In this document: positions 1 through 5,342 of the stretch, in pieces
How positions within the stretch are numbered: the first letter of the stretch is position 1
How the letters are laid out: every line of letters begins with the position of its first letter
Assembly: GCA_003445035.1 (NCBI GenBank)
Contig: DLVV01000202.1
Location: forward strand, 1 to 5,390
From: Planctomycetaceae bacterium
GTDB taxonomy: Bacteria; Planctomycetota; Planctomycetia; Planctomycetales; Planctomycetaceae
Reading direction: 5' to 3'
Length of the DNA stretch: 5,390 nucleotides
The notes under the pieces: generated by a model
The model's database searches: none
What the model was told of the DNA's origin: nothing
Seen by the model: the letters and a program-made list of their open reading frames with translations, nothing else
Program-made: the position numbers and the translations under genes

Positions 1-344
1 TTGCCTTCCTGCTTCTTGGGTCCGTGACACCGGATGCAGGCGGTTTTCAGGACGGGCTTGATATCCTTCCGGAACTCCGCGAGTCGGGGTTTGGGCGTTT
101 CGGTTCTGACCGGCTTGCGCTCTCGTTTCCGATAACTCGATCGCCGCGCCCCGGTGACTTTCAACTCGTCGAGGGTCGGGAGTGCCGAGACGTTCTTTGT
201 GGGATTGGCGGCAGCCGGATCAGCCGCGTTTTTGGTCCCGGACGGATTGTTGCTCTGCCCGGTTGCTGCGGCACTCATCGCGCACAGCAACGCGATCAGC
301 CAGGAGACTTGTCTACAATGCGACTCGGTGCGGTCTCTGTTCAT
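1..344 (-). CDS. Exported planctomycete cytochrome c-like protein, probable DUF1592 group (N-terminal part, runs off window)
   Basis: Reading the minus strand from the ATG at 344 gives 114 uninterrupted codons to the window edge. Residues 1-30 look like a Sec signal peptide: a polar, basic N-region, a hydrophobic core WLIALLCAMSAAA, then TGQ. Residues 31-88 are a low-complexity linker rich in Asn, Pro and Ala, then in Arg and Lys. At about residue 89 begins a planctomycete cytochrome c motif, LAEFRKDIKPVLKTACIRCH, with covalent heme-binding Cys103, Cys106 and His107, followed by GPKKQEG. The phrasing F..DI.PVL...C..CHGPKKQEG is what I know from exported planctomycete proteins carrying DUF1587/1592/1588/1585 domains downstream of this heme site. 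That assignment is inferred, because those domains lie outside the window; a PSCyt1-DUF1549 protein is the alternative. No strong Shine-Dalgarno sequence precedes the ATG. The gene is divergent from the one at 506. Confidence 0.82.
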   Translation of the reverse strand, partial: MNRDRTESHCRQVSWLIALLCAMSAAATGQSNNPSGTKNAADPAAANPTKNVSALPTLDELKVTGARRSSYRKRERKPVRTETPKPRLAEFRKDIKPVLKTACIRCHGPKKQEG

Positions 345-505
345 TGCGGTCTGACCTGGCTGCCCGGAACACGCTGCGGGGCCATCCCCGCCGTGCGATA
401 CCGAGGTATCCGGAACATTTCCTGTGCGGCAACAAATCTTTCAACCCCCAAGTATAGCTATTCCAGCCACCGGTCGCCGCTGGCCATCCTCGGGAGAAAA
501 TCGAA
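345..505. promoter_or_regulatory. Divergent intergenic region, presumed promoters for both flanking genes
   Basis: This 161-base gap separates the start codons of two divergent genes, so it should contain promoters for both. I see no credible gene in it. The most AT-rich part is around 430-465. It contains TATACT on the minus strand (456 to 451), a 5/6 match to a sigma70 -10 box, and the palindrome ATAGCTAT (454-461). No convincing -35 box is spaced correctly on either strand, so the promoters are not pinned down. A GGGAG at 492-496, nine bases before the ATG at 506, is a plausible ribosome binding site. Confidence 0.35.
376..410. promoter_or_regulatory. Two adjacent perfect inverted repeats (operator or 5' UTR structure candidate)
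   Basis: GCGGGG (376-381) pairs perfectly with CCCCGC (386-391) across the tetraloop CCAT. Five bases later GATACC (397-402) and GGTATC (405-410) form a perfect dyad with a 2-base centre. The first is suited to an RNA hairpin and would lie about 32 bases upstream of the minus-strand start at 344, within its likely 5' UTR. The second has too short a loop for a good RNA hairpin and looks more like a DNA-binding site for a dimeric regulator. The dyads are seen in the sequence; any function is inferred. Confidence 0.3.
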
Positions 506-985
506 ATGCTGGCCGAAATCCCCGTTTCGATTCAGGTCCTGCTGGCGCCCGGTGTGATCGTTGGCTGGTTTGCGATTATCGGGCTGCTGTCGTGGCTGGG
601 CGGCTGGAGCCGGCTGGCTCGCGTCTATCGTGACGAGATGTCGGAATCGACCGATGGTCACACGTGGCGGATGCAGAGCGTGTCGTTGAGGGGCTGGTGC
701 GGCTACAACAACTGCGTCAGCATCGAGGCGACCGCAAAAGGCCTGAAGATCTCTCCGTGGTTCATCATGCGACCGGGTCACCCCCCGCTGTTCCTGCCGT
801 TCGACGAGATGACTTCCAGTTCGAGGACCATGCTGGGAGTCGGCCTGGAACAGGTCCGGATGACGCAGGACCCGGCGATCAGCATCGATTTTCGTCGGAC
901 GCTCGTCGACAGCGTCCGTGAAGAACTGGGAGACGTCTGGCCCGAGGATTCGGCCGGGCAGTCAGACGCTGAAACAGGTGCCTGA
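506..985 (+). CDS. Small single-pass membrane protein of unknown function with HPPLFLPF motif
   Basis: 159 residues from an ATG preceded by GGGAG at 492-496. Residues 9-33 form one hydrophobic segment (LLAPGVIVGWFAIIGLLSWLGGW) near the N-terminus without a cleavage site, so it is most likely a membrane anchor. A soluble region of about 125 residues follows. It contains WSRLARVYR just after the membrane span, MQSVSLRGW...YNNCVSI at 56-73, GLKISPWFIMRPGHPPLFLPFDEM at 79-102 and an acidic C-terminal tail. The order W..LA..Y / Q-S / GL.IS..F / HPPLF.P(W/F) resembles a family of uncharacterised bacterial proteins I have seen in planctomycetes and proteobacteria. The alternating short strands suggest a small beta-rich domain, which is inference. 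I can name no function. It is followed 89 bases later by the DUF1501 gene on the same strand, so co-transcription is possible. Confidence 0.75.
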   Translation: MLAEIPVSIQVLLAPGVIVGWFAIIGLLSWLGGWSRLARVYRDEMSESTDGHTWRMQSVSLRGWCGYNNCVSIEATAKGLKISPWFIMRPGHPPLFLPFDEMTSSSRTMLGVGLEQVRMTQDPAISIDFRRTLVDSVREELGDVWPEDSAGQSDAETGA

Positions 986-1073
986 CTTCACTTGCCCCGT
1001 CACCCGTTCGCAGTTCCGGAACAGTATTCCATTTGTCACCCGGCCTGCCGGCCGTCGTGTCCCCGGAGCGGAC

Positions 1074-2489
1074 TTGCTTCGGTTGTTCTCTCCCAATCGG
1101 GTAGACTGCTGCGTATCGCCCCGAGCGTCCACTTCCCGGGAGAGCACGATCCTTCCTCCTCGAATTTCACGACGCAATCTGCTGTGTGGCAGTGTCGGGC
1201 TGAGCGGACTCACGCTGCCGACTCTGCTGAGCCTGCGGGCCGACGCCGCGTCTCTGCCGCGGGCGAAGTCGTGCATCGTGATTTATCTCTGGGGCGGAAT
1301 TGCTCACCAGGAATCGTGGGATCCCAAGCCAGAAGCCCTGTCGGAATTGCGGGGCGAGTTCCAGACGATTTCGACGGCCACACCGGGTGTGCATTTCTGC
1401 GAGCACATCCCGCTGATGGCCCGGCATTCCGAGAAGATCGCCGTCGTGAGGTCGTTGCATCATCACACCGGGGCTCACGGGCCGGCGCTGTACACCAGTA
1501 TCACCGGGCAGAAGGCCCCGATGGGCAAGGCCAAGGACCGCAAGAACTGGCCGTCGTTGGCGGCGATGGTCTCCCGATTCTGTGACGTCCCCGACGGGAC
1601 GCCCCCCGCGGTTGCCATGCCGTACCTGAACTACGACAACGGTGCGCTGATCCAGGGGCAGTTCGGCGGCTGGCTGGGAGTGGATTACGATCCGATCATG
1701 CTGCGGACGCCCGCCGGCAAACCCTATGGGGGCACCTCGCGGTACACCAACCGCGAACTGGAACTGAAGCTGAATCTCGGGCGGAACCGTGTCGAGGGCC
1801 GTCAGTCCCTGCGAGCGAAACTCGAACGCCAGGTCGGAACACAGGCCGACTTTCAGCGATTCAACCGGTTCCGCGAGATGGCGGCGGACATGCTGCTGAG
1901 TTCACCGGTCAAGGAAGCCTACGACCTGGAAAACGAGGATCCTCGCATCCGGGTGATGTACGGGGACCACATCGGTGGCCAGAGCATGCTGCTGGCGCGA
2001 CGCCTGACCGAGGCCGGGGTGCCGGTGGTGCAGGTCAATGCCGGAGCGGGTGACCTGGCCGGTGGCAGCGGTGACAACTGGGACACCCACCGTGGCCATT
2101 TCCCCAAGATGAAGAAGCGGCTGCTGCCGGTCTTCGATCGGTCGATCTCGGCCCTGCTGACCGATCTCGAGCAACGTGGTTCGCTGGAAGAAACGCTCGT
2201 GGCGGTGCTGACCGATTTCGGCCGTACGCCCAAGATCAACAAGAACGGTGGTCGGGATCACTACCCCGCCGTGTTTTCGCAGATCCTGGCCGGTGGCGGT
2301 GTCCGTGGTGGACACGTTTACGGCAGCAGCGATCGCGACGGTGCCCGGCCCCTGGCGAACGACTGTTCGCCAAAAGATTTCCATGCGACGGTGTTGACCG
2401 CCATGGGCATCAACCCACGGACAGAAGTTCCCGATCGGGAGGGACGTCCCTTCCAGATCTGCGGCGGCCGGGTGTTGCCGCTGTTTTGA
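1074..2489 (+). CDS. DUF1501 family exported protein (alkaline phosphatase-like fold), Tat-type signal
   Basis: The family is clear from LWGGIAHQESWDPKPEA (72-88), LHHHTGAHGP (around 128-137), NWDTHRGHF (335-343), DFGRTP (381-386), GGRDHYP (392-398) and the ending of the form DREGRPFQICGG. DUF1501 belongs to the alkaline phosphatase/sulfatase-like superfamily; Asp and His residues in the WDTH and GRDH motifs are likely metal or active-site ligands, although no substrate is established. Residues 32-58 begin SRRNLLCGSVGLSGL and form a twin-arginine signal. No in-frame ATG lies near this signal. I prefer TTG at 1074, which has GGAG at 1065-1068 five bases upstream and gives 471 residues starting MLRLF, close to the usual family length. 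The frame is open back to an ATG at 918, but that start would overlap the upstream gene by 68 bases and add an unconserved leader. Another candidate is GTG at 978. Its stop overlaps a possible TTG start of the LRR gene. Confidence 0.92.
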   Translation: MLRLFSPNRVDCCVSPRASTSRESTILPPRISRRNLLCGSVGLSGLTLPTLLSLRADAASLPRAKSCIVIYLWGGIAHQESWDPKPEALSELRGEFQTISTATPGVHFCEHIPLMARHSEKIAVVRSLHHHTGAHGPALYTSITGQKAPMGKAKDRKNWPSLAAMVSRFCDVPDGTPPAVAMPYLNYDNGALIQGQFGGWLGVDYDPIMLRTPAGKPYGGTSRYTNRELELKLNLGRNRVEGRQSLRAKLERQVGTQADFQRFNRFREMAADMLLSSPVKEAYDLENEDPRIRVMYGDHIGGQSMLLARRLTEAGVPVVQVNAGAGDLAGGSGDNWDTHRGHFPKMKKRLLPVFDRSISALLTDLEQRGSLEETLVAVLTDFGRTPKINKNGGRDHYPAVFSQILAGGGVRGGHVYGSSDRDGARPLANDCSPKDFHATVLTAMGINPRTEVPDREGRPFQICGGRVLPLF

Positions 2490-2530
2490 TTCCCGGAGTG
2501 GACACCGCAACCAGACAGTCGAGTCGGAGC

Positions 2531-3421
2531 ATGTGCCGAAACCTGCCAGTGACTTCGCTGTGGTTGGCGTGCCTGTTCGTCGTCGGGGGGGCACCGTCCG
2601 CCTGGGCCGATGAGGTCACCGAGGCGATCTCGGCGATCAGAAAACTCGGTGGCTCGGTCCGCTCGGTCGGCAAGGAATGGGAAGTCGACTTTCACCTGCG
2701 AGGGCGTCGACTGACCGACAAGGACCTGTCGCACGTGGCGGTTCTGAAGGACGTTGCCTGGCTGAACGTGAGCAAGACCAGGGTCACCAGCGCCGGGCTG
2801 GTGCACCTGAAGCGGCTCGACAAGCTGCGGTGGCTACACCTGGAAATGACCGGGATCGGCGACAAGGGGATGGAGCACGTTGCCGGGCTACCACGGCTGG
2901 AGTACCTGAATCTCTACGCCACGAAAGTCACCGACAAGTCGCTGGAGAAGCTGGCCAAGTGCAAGAAGCTGAAGCGGCTTTACGTCTGGAGAACGGGTGT
3001 GACCGACGCGGGGGTTGCGCGGCTCCGGAAGAGCCGGACCGGGATTCGGATCGTGAAGGGGTTGGACCTGGACAAGTTGGCATCCGTTTTCCCCTCGGAA
3101 GTCGAAAAGCCGAAGTCCCGTGTTCCACTGAAGTGGGTGTCGGTGGCCAGCCGGAGCGAGGCTCCCTTGCGATCGGAAAACGGGATCAACTGCGAGATCC
3201 TGTTCGAGAACAAGTCGAAACGTCCGGTGAAGCTCTTCTGGATCAGTTACGGCAAGGGCGAACTCAAGTTCTACGCCAGGCTGGCTCCCGGCGCCATCCG
3301 CAAGCAGAACAGCTATTCGAAGAACGCCTGGCTGGTCACTGACGACAGTGACCAGCCGCTCGGCTACTTCGTCGTCCAGCAGGACGATTCCCGTGCGGTG
3401 ATTCCGGGGTCGGTCCCATGA
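2531..3421 (+). CDS. Exported leucine-rich-repeat protein with C-terminal VHL beta-like domain
   Basis: From ATG 2531 the product has 296 residues. Residues 1-26 are a good Sec signal peptide, with likely cleavage after SAWA. Residues 61-167 hold about four LRRs of 24-residue period, of the type L..L.L..T.VTD.GL..L, for example LEYLNLYATKVTDKSLEKL. This is the repeat typical of planctomycete exported LRR proteins. A linker follows, then residues 213-292 align with the beta domain of eukaryotic pVHL. LRSENGIN..ILFENKS matches LRSVNS...VIFCNRS, and the N-to-W spacing equals that of human N78-W88. W237, Y248, S261, Y262 and W267 match human W88, Y98, S111, Y112 and W117; H115 is Asn265. Alternative start: TTG 2486, overlapping the DUF1501 stop as TTGA, which would add 15 residues before the signal peptide. 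LRRs and VHL beta domains both bind proteins or peptides, so an exported binding protein is likely; the ligand is unknown. The stop overlaps the next start as ATGA. Confidence 0.9.
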   Translation: MCRNLPVTSLWLACLFVVGGAPSAWADEVTEAISAIRKLGGSVRSVGKEWEVDFHLRGRRLTDKDLSHVAVLKDVAWLNVSKTRVTSAGLVHLKRLDKLRWLHLEMTGIGDKGMEHVAGLPRLEYLNLYATKVTDKSLEKLAKCKKLKRLYVWRTGVTDAGVARLRKSRTGIRIVKGLDLDKLASVFPSEVEKPKSRVPLKWVSVASRSEAPLRSENGINCEILFENKSKRPVKLFWISYGKGELKFYARLAPGAIRKQNSYSKNAWLVTDDSDQPLGYFVVQQDDSRAVIPGSVP

Positions 3422-3700
3422 GTCTCACCGGGCCGCTTGATCGGGATCCGTGTGGCTTTCTCCGCCAAACCTGTGTGATTCTGTTGAGTGCCTCGATGCT
3501 GGGGGGCGTGGCCTCCCGGCTTACGTTGGCCGCTGACGCTGATCCGGCCGAACAACAGCACTGGTCGTACCGTCCGATCATTCGTCCGGACGTACCGCCT
3601 GCTGCCCGGAGGGAGTGGGCCAGGAACGCGATCGACCTGTTCGTGCTTCGAAGGCTGGCCCGTGAGGGGATCGTTCCATCTCCGGTCGCCGGTCGCGAGA

Positions 3701-3725
3701 CGTCGTCAGCGAGTAATCGTCGTCA
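3701..3725 (+). repeat. 8-base direct repeat at the DUF1549 homology breakpoint
   Basis: CGTCGTCA occurs at 3701-3708 and again at 3718-3725, exactly where the DUF1549 similarity is lost. Just upstream, CCGGTCG is repeated in tandem at 3682-3695. Short direct repeats at a breakpoint fit a deletion by slippage or short-homology recombination, but an 8-mer in a GC-rich region can also arise by chance. Confidence 0.3.
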
Positions 3726-3794
3726 AAGTGCCCGGCTGCCGTTTCACGTGAACTTCGTGAGCGTCATGAACCGAAAATCGGGGCCGGTCACTCC

Positions 3795-3810
3795 CGGTGA
3801 CGGATCACCG
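3795..3810. repeat. Short hairpin (6-base stem, 4-base loop)
   Basis: CGGTGA (3795-3800) and TCACCG (3805-3810) form a perfect stem around CGGA, within the non-homologous tail of the DUF1549 remnant. A T-rich stretch (CTTGTTTTCGTT) begins only about 8 bases after the stem, so it is a weak terminator candidate at best. Confidence 0.2.
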
Positions 3811-3861
3811 CACGCCTCTTGTTTTCGTTCCATCGTGAGGATAGATTGACCGCGAACCAGT

Positions 3862-3902
3862 AACGCCGGGACCGGCCGCAGAGTGCCTTCTTTCCCGGCG
3901 TT
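3862..3902 (+). terminator. Candidate transcription terminator hairpin
   Basis: AACGCCGGGA (3862-3871) and TCCCGGCGTT (3893-3902) are perfect 10-base inverted arms around a 21-base loop, followed by TTTG only in part (3901-3903 are T). The position, after the last frame of the DUF1501-LRR-DUF1549 cluster and 33 bases before the next gene, suits a terminator. The short T tract and long loop make it non-canonical. It could instead be a leader structure of the gene starting at 3936. Confidence 0.4.
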
Positions 3903-3935
3903 TGCGTCGTAGAGACCAATCGAGAAGCCTCAAAA

Positions 3936-5135
3936 GTGAGCACTCCGACAAGATGGACGTGCGCGCTGAGTGCCTGTGCCATCGGTGTGATCTACCTGGT
4001 CTGGCCGTGGGTTCTTCCGCCGCGCGGATCGATTGTTGCGGTCAATGACGTGTCGGTGCGCGGGGTGTTGCCCGGTGAGTTCGAGAGCCACGAGCGTCTG
4101 ATTCTGTGCTGGGACGAGGATGTGTCACGGCTGGCGACTCAGCGGGGCGTCAAGAACCACCAGCGAACGGCCATGTCCATCGCCGTGAAGGCCGCCCAGC
4201 ATGCCGTTCTGACCGAGGTGGTGAAGTCGACCTGGGACAAGCTGCCGGTCACGGTTCTGGTACAGCACGATGCCTCGCGAAAACAGGCTGAAGAGGCGTT
4301 CGCGGATGTGGGAGTTCCTGCGGATTCCGTGGAGTTCGAGGAGGTTCCCTTTGACACCGTCTGGGTCCGGAACTTCGGCCCGTTGGGGGTTCGCAGATCG
4401 GCAAACGAGCAGTCATCCAAACCGCTTTGGGTGCTTGCCGACAACCAGTTTCGACACCGGGATCAAGACAACCAGTTTGCGAGGATTCTGGCCGATTTGT
4501 TTCAGGTACCGGTACTGGAGATCCCGCTGTTTCTGTCCGGCAACGTGTTGAGCAACGGGGACGGCTTGCTGGTGACGACCGAACATGTCGCCGAAATGAA
4601 CCGCCGGCGTGGCTACAGCCGGATCGAACTGAGCCGCATTTTGGGAGAGTGTTTCGGGGCGAGCCAGGTTGTCTTCCTGGAGGATCCGCGGCAGGAGCCG
4701 AATGCACATGTCGACATGTTCTGCGTCTTCACGTCGGCGGATACGATCCTGATCGGTGAGCATACCGGCCAGTACGACCAGGTTGACGCCGCGATCTACG
4801 ACCGGAACGCGGAGTTGCTCGAGCAGGTTCGTACTCCGAACGGTCCATTGAAAGTCGTGCGAATCCCAATGCCGGCCCGCCGGCATCACGACATCTGGGG
4901 GGGCACGTATACCAACGTGGTGTTCCTCAACAAGGTTCTCCTGGTGCCCACCTACCGCGAGATTGAAGCGGATCTACAGGAGAAGGCGTTTGACGTTTTT
5001 CGTCAGGCGCTGCCCGGCTGGCAGATTGTCGGCATTGACTGCAGCCCGATGATCATCAACGGGGGCGCACTGCATTGCGTCACCATGCCGATTCTTCAAT
5101 GGCCGGCTGCCACAAGCCGTGTTGTGCTTCCCTGA
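3936..5135 (+). CDS. Membrane-anchored peptidylarginine/agmatine deiminase family protein
   Basis: 399 residues from GTG 3936, with GAGAAG at 3922-3927 eight bases upstream. Residues 9-27 are hydrophobic without a clear cleavage site, so an N-terminal anchor with the enzyme outside the cytoplasm is likely. The family (bacterial peptidylarginine deiminase and agmatine deiminase, which hydrolyse guanidino groups to ureido groups plus ammonia) is shown by GEFESHERLILCW (47-59), WVRNFGPLG (143-151), LSGNVLSNGDGLLVTTE (200-216), NAHVDMF (256-262), GTYTNVVFLN...VPTY (about 323-340) and INGGALHCVTMP (374-385). His258, Asp260 and Cys381 match the catalytic His-x-Asp and nucleophilic Cys; Asn327 may match the fourth active-site residue. 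Asn146 stands where family members usually have the first guanidinium-binding Asp (WxRDxGP), and SGN replaces the usual GGN. The protein may therefore use another substrate or have changed activity. The name agmatine deiminase should not be assumed: no polyamine genes are nearby. Confidence 0.88.
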   Translation: MSTPTRWTCALSACAIGVIYLVWPWVLPPRGSIVAVNDVSVRGVLPGEFESHERLILCWDEDVSRLATQRGVKNHQRTAMSIAVKAAQHAVLTEVVKSTWDKLPVTVLVQHDASRKQAEEAFADVGVPADSVEFEEVPFDTVWVRNFGPLGVRRSANEQSSKPLWVLADNQFRHRDQDNQFARILADLFQVPVLEIPLFLSGNVLSNGDGLLVTTEHVAEMNRRRGYSRIELSRILGECFGASQVVFLEDPRQEPNAHVDMFCVFTSADTILIGEHTGQYDQVDAAIYDRNAELLEQVRTPNGPLKVVRIPMPARRHHDIWGGTYTNVVFLNKVLLVPTYREIEADLQEKAFDVFRQALPGWQIVGIDCSPMIINGGALHCVTMPILQWPAATSRVVLP

Positions 5136-5171
5136 GGTTGCAGTTGTGCTGCCGGGGACATGATCACACGT

Positions 5172-5207
5172 GGCTGATGTCACCTCACCCGGGTTGAGAT
5201 CTCAGCC
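5172..5207. terminator. Inverted-repeat region after the deiminase-family gene (weak terminator candidate)
   Basis: GGCTGA (5172-5177) pairs with TCAGCC (5202-5207). Inside lie CTCA (5184-5187) with TGAG (5195-5198) around CCCGGG, and the perfect 10-base palindrome TGAGATCTCA (5195-5204). These structures compete with one another. No T tract follows, so termination would not be of the classic intrinsic type. Only the position, 36 bases after a stop codon, supports the call. Confidence 0.22.
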
Positions 5208-5255
5208 TGGCCGTTGGGGGTGATAACGTCGTGGTGATCTTCCGCCGGGTGATCG

Positions 5256-5285
5256 TTGAGAGACTGACGCAACGGGTGTTACCAT
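5256..5285 (+). promoter_or_regulatory. Possible sigma70-type promoter for the gene at 5343
   Basis: TTGAGA (5256-5261, 5/6 to the -35 consensus) and TACCAT (5280-5285, 4/6 to the -10 consensus) are separated by 18 bases. This would give a leader of about 50 bases before the start at 5343. The match is modest and planctomycete promoters are poorly known to me, so this is a weak candidate only. Confidence 0.2.
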
Positions 5286-5342
5286 CGGTGTGAAAGTTAG
5301 CGGATCGGCTCTCGGCGGTTGGGTGACTTCGAGGAATACCGC

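Larger units (their letters stand above)
3418..3849 (+). pseudogene. Truncated DUF1549-type planctomycete protein (N-terminal remnant)
   Basis: Starts with an ATG that overlaps the LRR stop by four bases, so it was translationally coupled. The 143-residue reading frame has a signal peptide (hydrophobic stretch CVILLSASMLGGVASRLTLAA, about residues 19-39). It then has HWSYRPIIRPDVPP...WARNAIDLFVLRRLAREGIVPSP, the recognisable lead-in to a DUF1549 domain (family pattern HW.(F/Y)(Q/R)P..RP..P......NPID.FVL.RL...G..PSP.A.R.TLIRR.SLDL.GLPP). Homology stops at about residue 95 (near base 3703). The rest, ETSSASNRRQSARLPF and onward, is unrelated, and the two other forward frames do not recover the missing RR.SLDL.GLPP. 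Complete DUF1549/DUF1553 proteins are several hundred residues long, so most of the gene is gone. The remnant could still yield a small exported protein of about 105 residues. No DUF1553 tail is seen downstream. Confidence 0.8.

Noticed and set aside
24..557. Plus-strand open frame of 177 codons at the left edge
   Set aside because: It lies opposite the cytochrome gene, whose signal peptide and CIRCH motif are clear, and then crosses the intergenic region into the next gene. Its translation has no domain features.
458..781. Minus-strand frame of 107 codons opposite the small membrane protein
   Set aside because: Shadow of the 506-985 gene; low-complexity translation and no ribosome binding site that stands out.
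1902..2594. Long minus-strand open frame (230 codons) opposite DUF1501 and the LRR start
   Set aside because: It is the antisense shadow of a strongly conserved DUF1501 reading frame. Its translation is Arg/Gln/Thr-rich with no recognisable motif.
2318..2806. Minus-strand frame of 162 codons opposite the DUF1501/LRR junction
   Set aside because: It crosses two convincing plus-strand genes and lacks any family motif; typical of antisense frames in GC-rich DNA.
3743..3752. Palindrome TTCACGTGAA in the tail of the DUF1549 remnant
   Set aside because: A lone 10-base palindrome far from any start codon; too little to claim a regulatory site.
3966..3980. Possible lipobox LSAC at residues 11-14 of the deiminase-family protein
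   Set aside because: The hydrophobic stretch continues after the Cys rather than preceding it, so a transmembrane anchor fits better than a lipoprotein signal.
4413..4889. Minus-strand frame of 158 codons opposite the deiminase-family gene
   Set aside because: The plus strand carries the catalytic motifs; this frame is its mirror.
3936..5135. Naming the gene as agmatine deiminase of putrescine synthesis
   Set aside because: The substrate-binding Asp appears substituted, the protein is membrane-anchored and no polyamine genes are adjacent, so the specific name is not supported.
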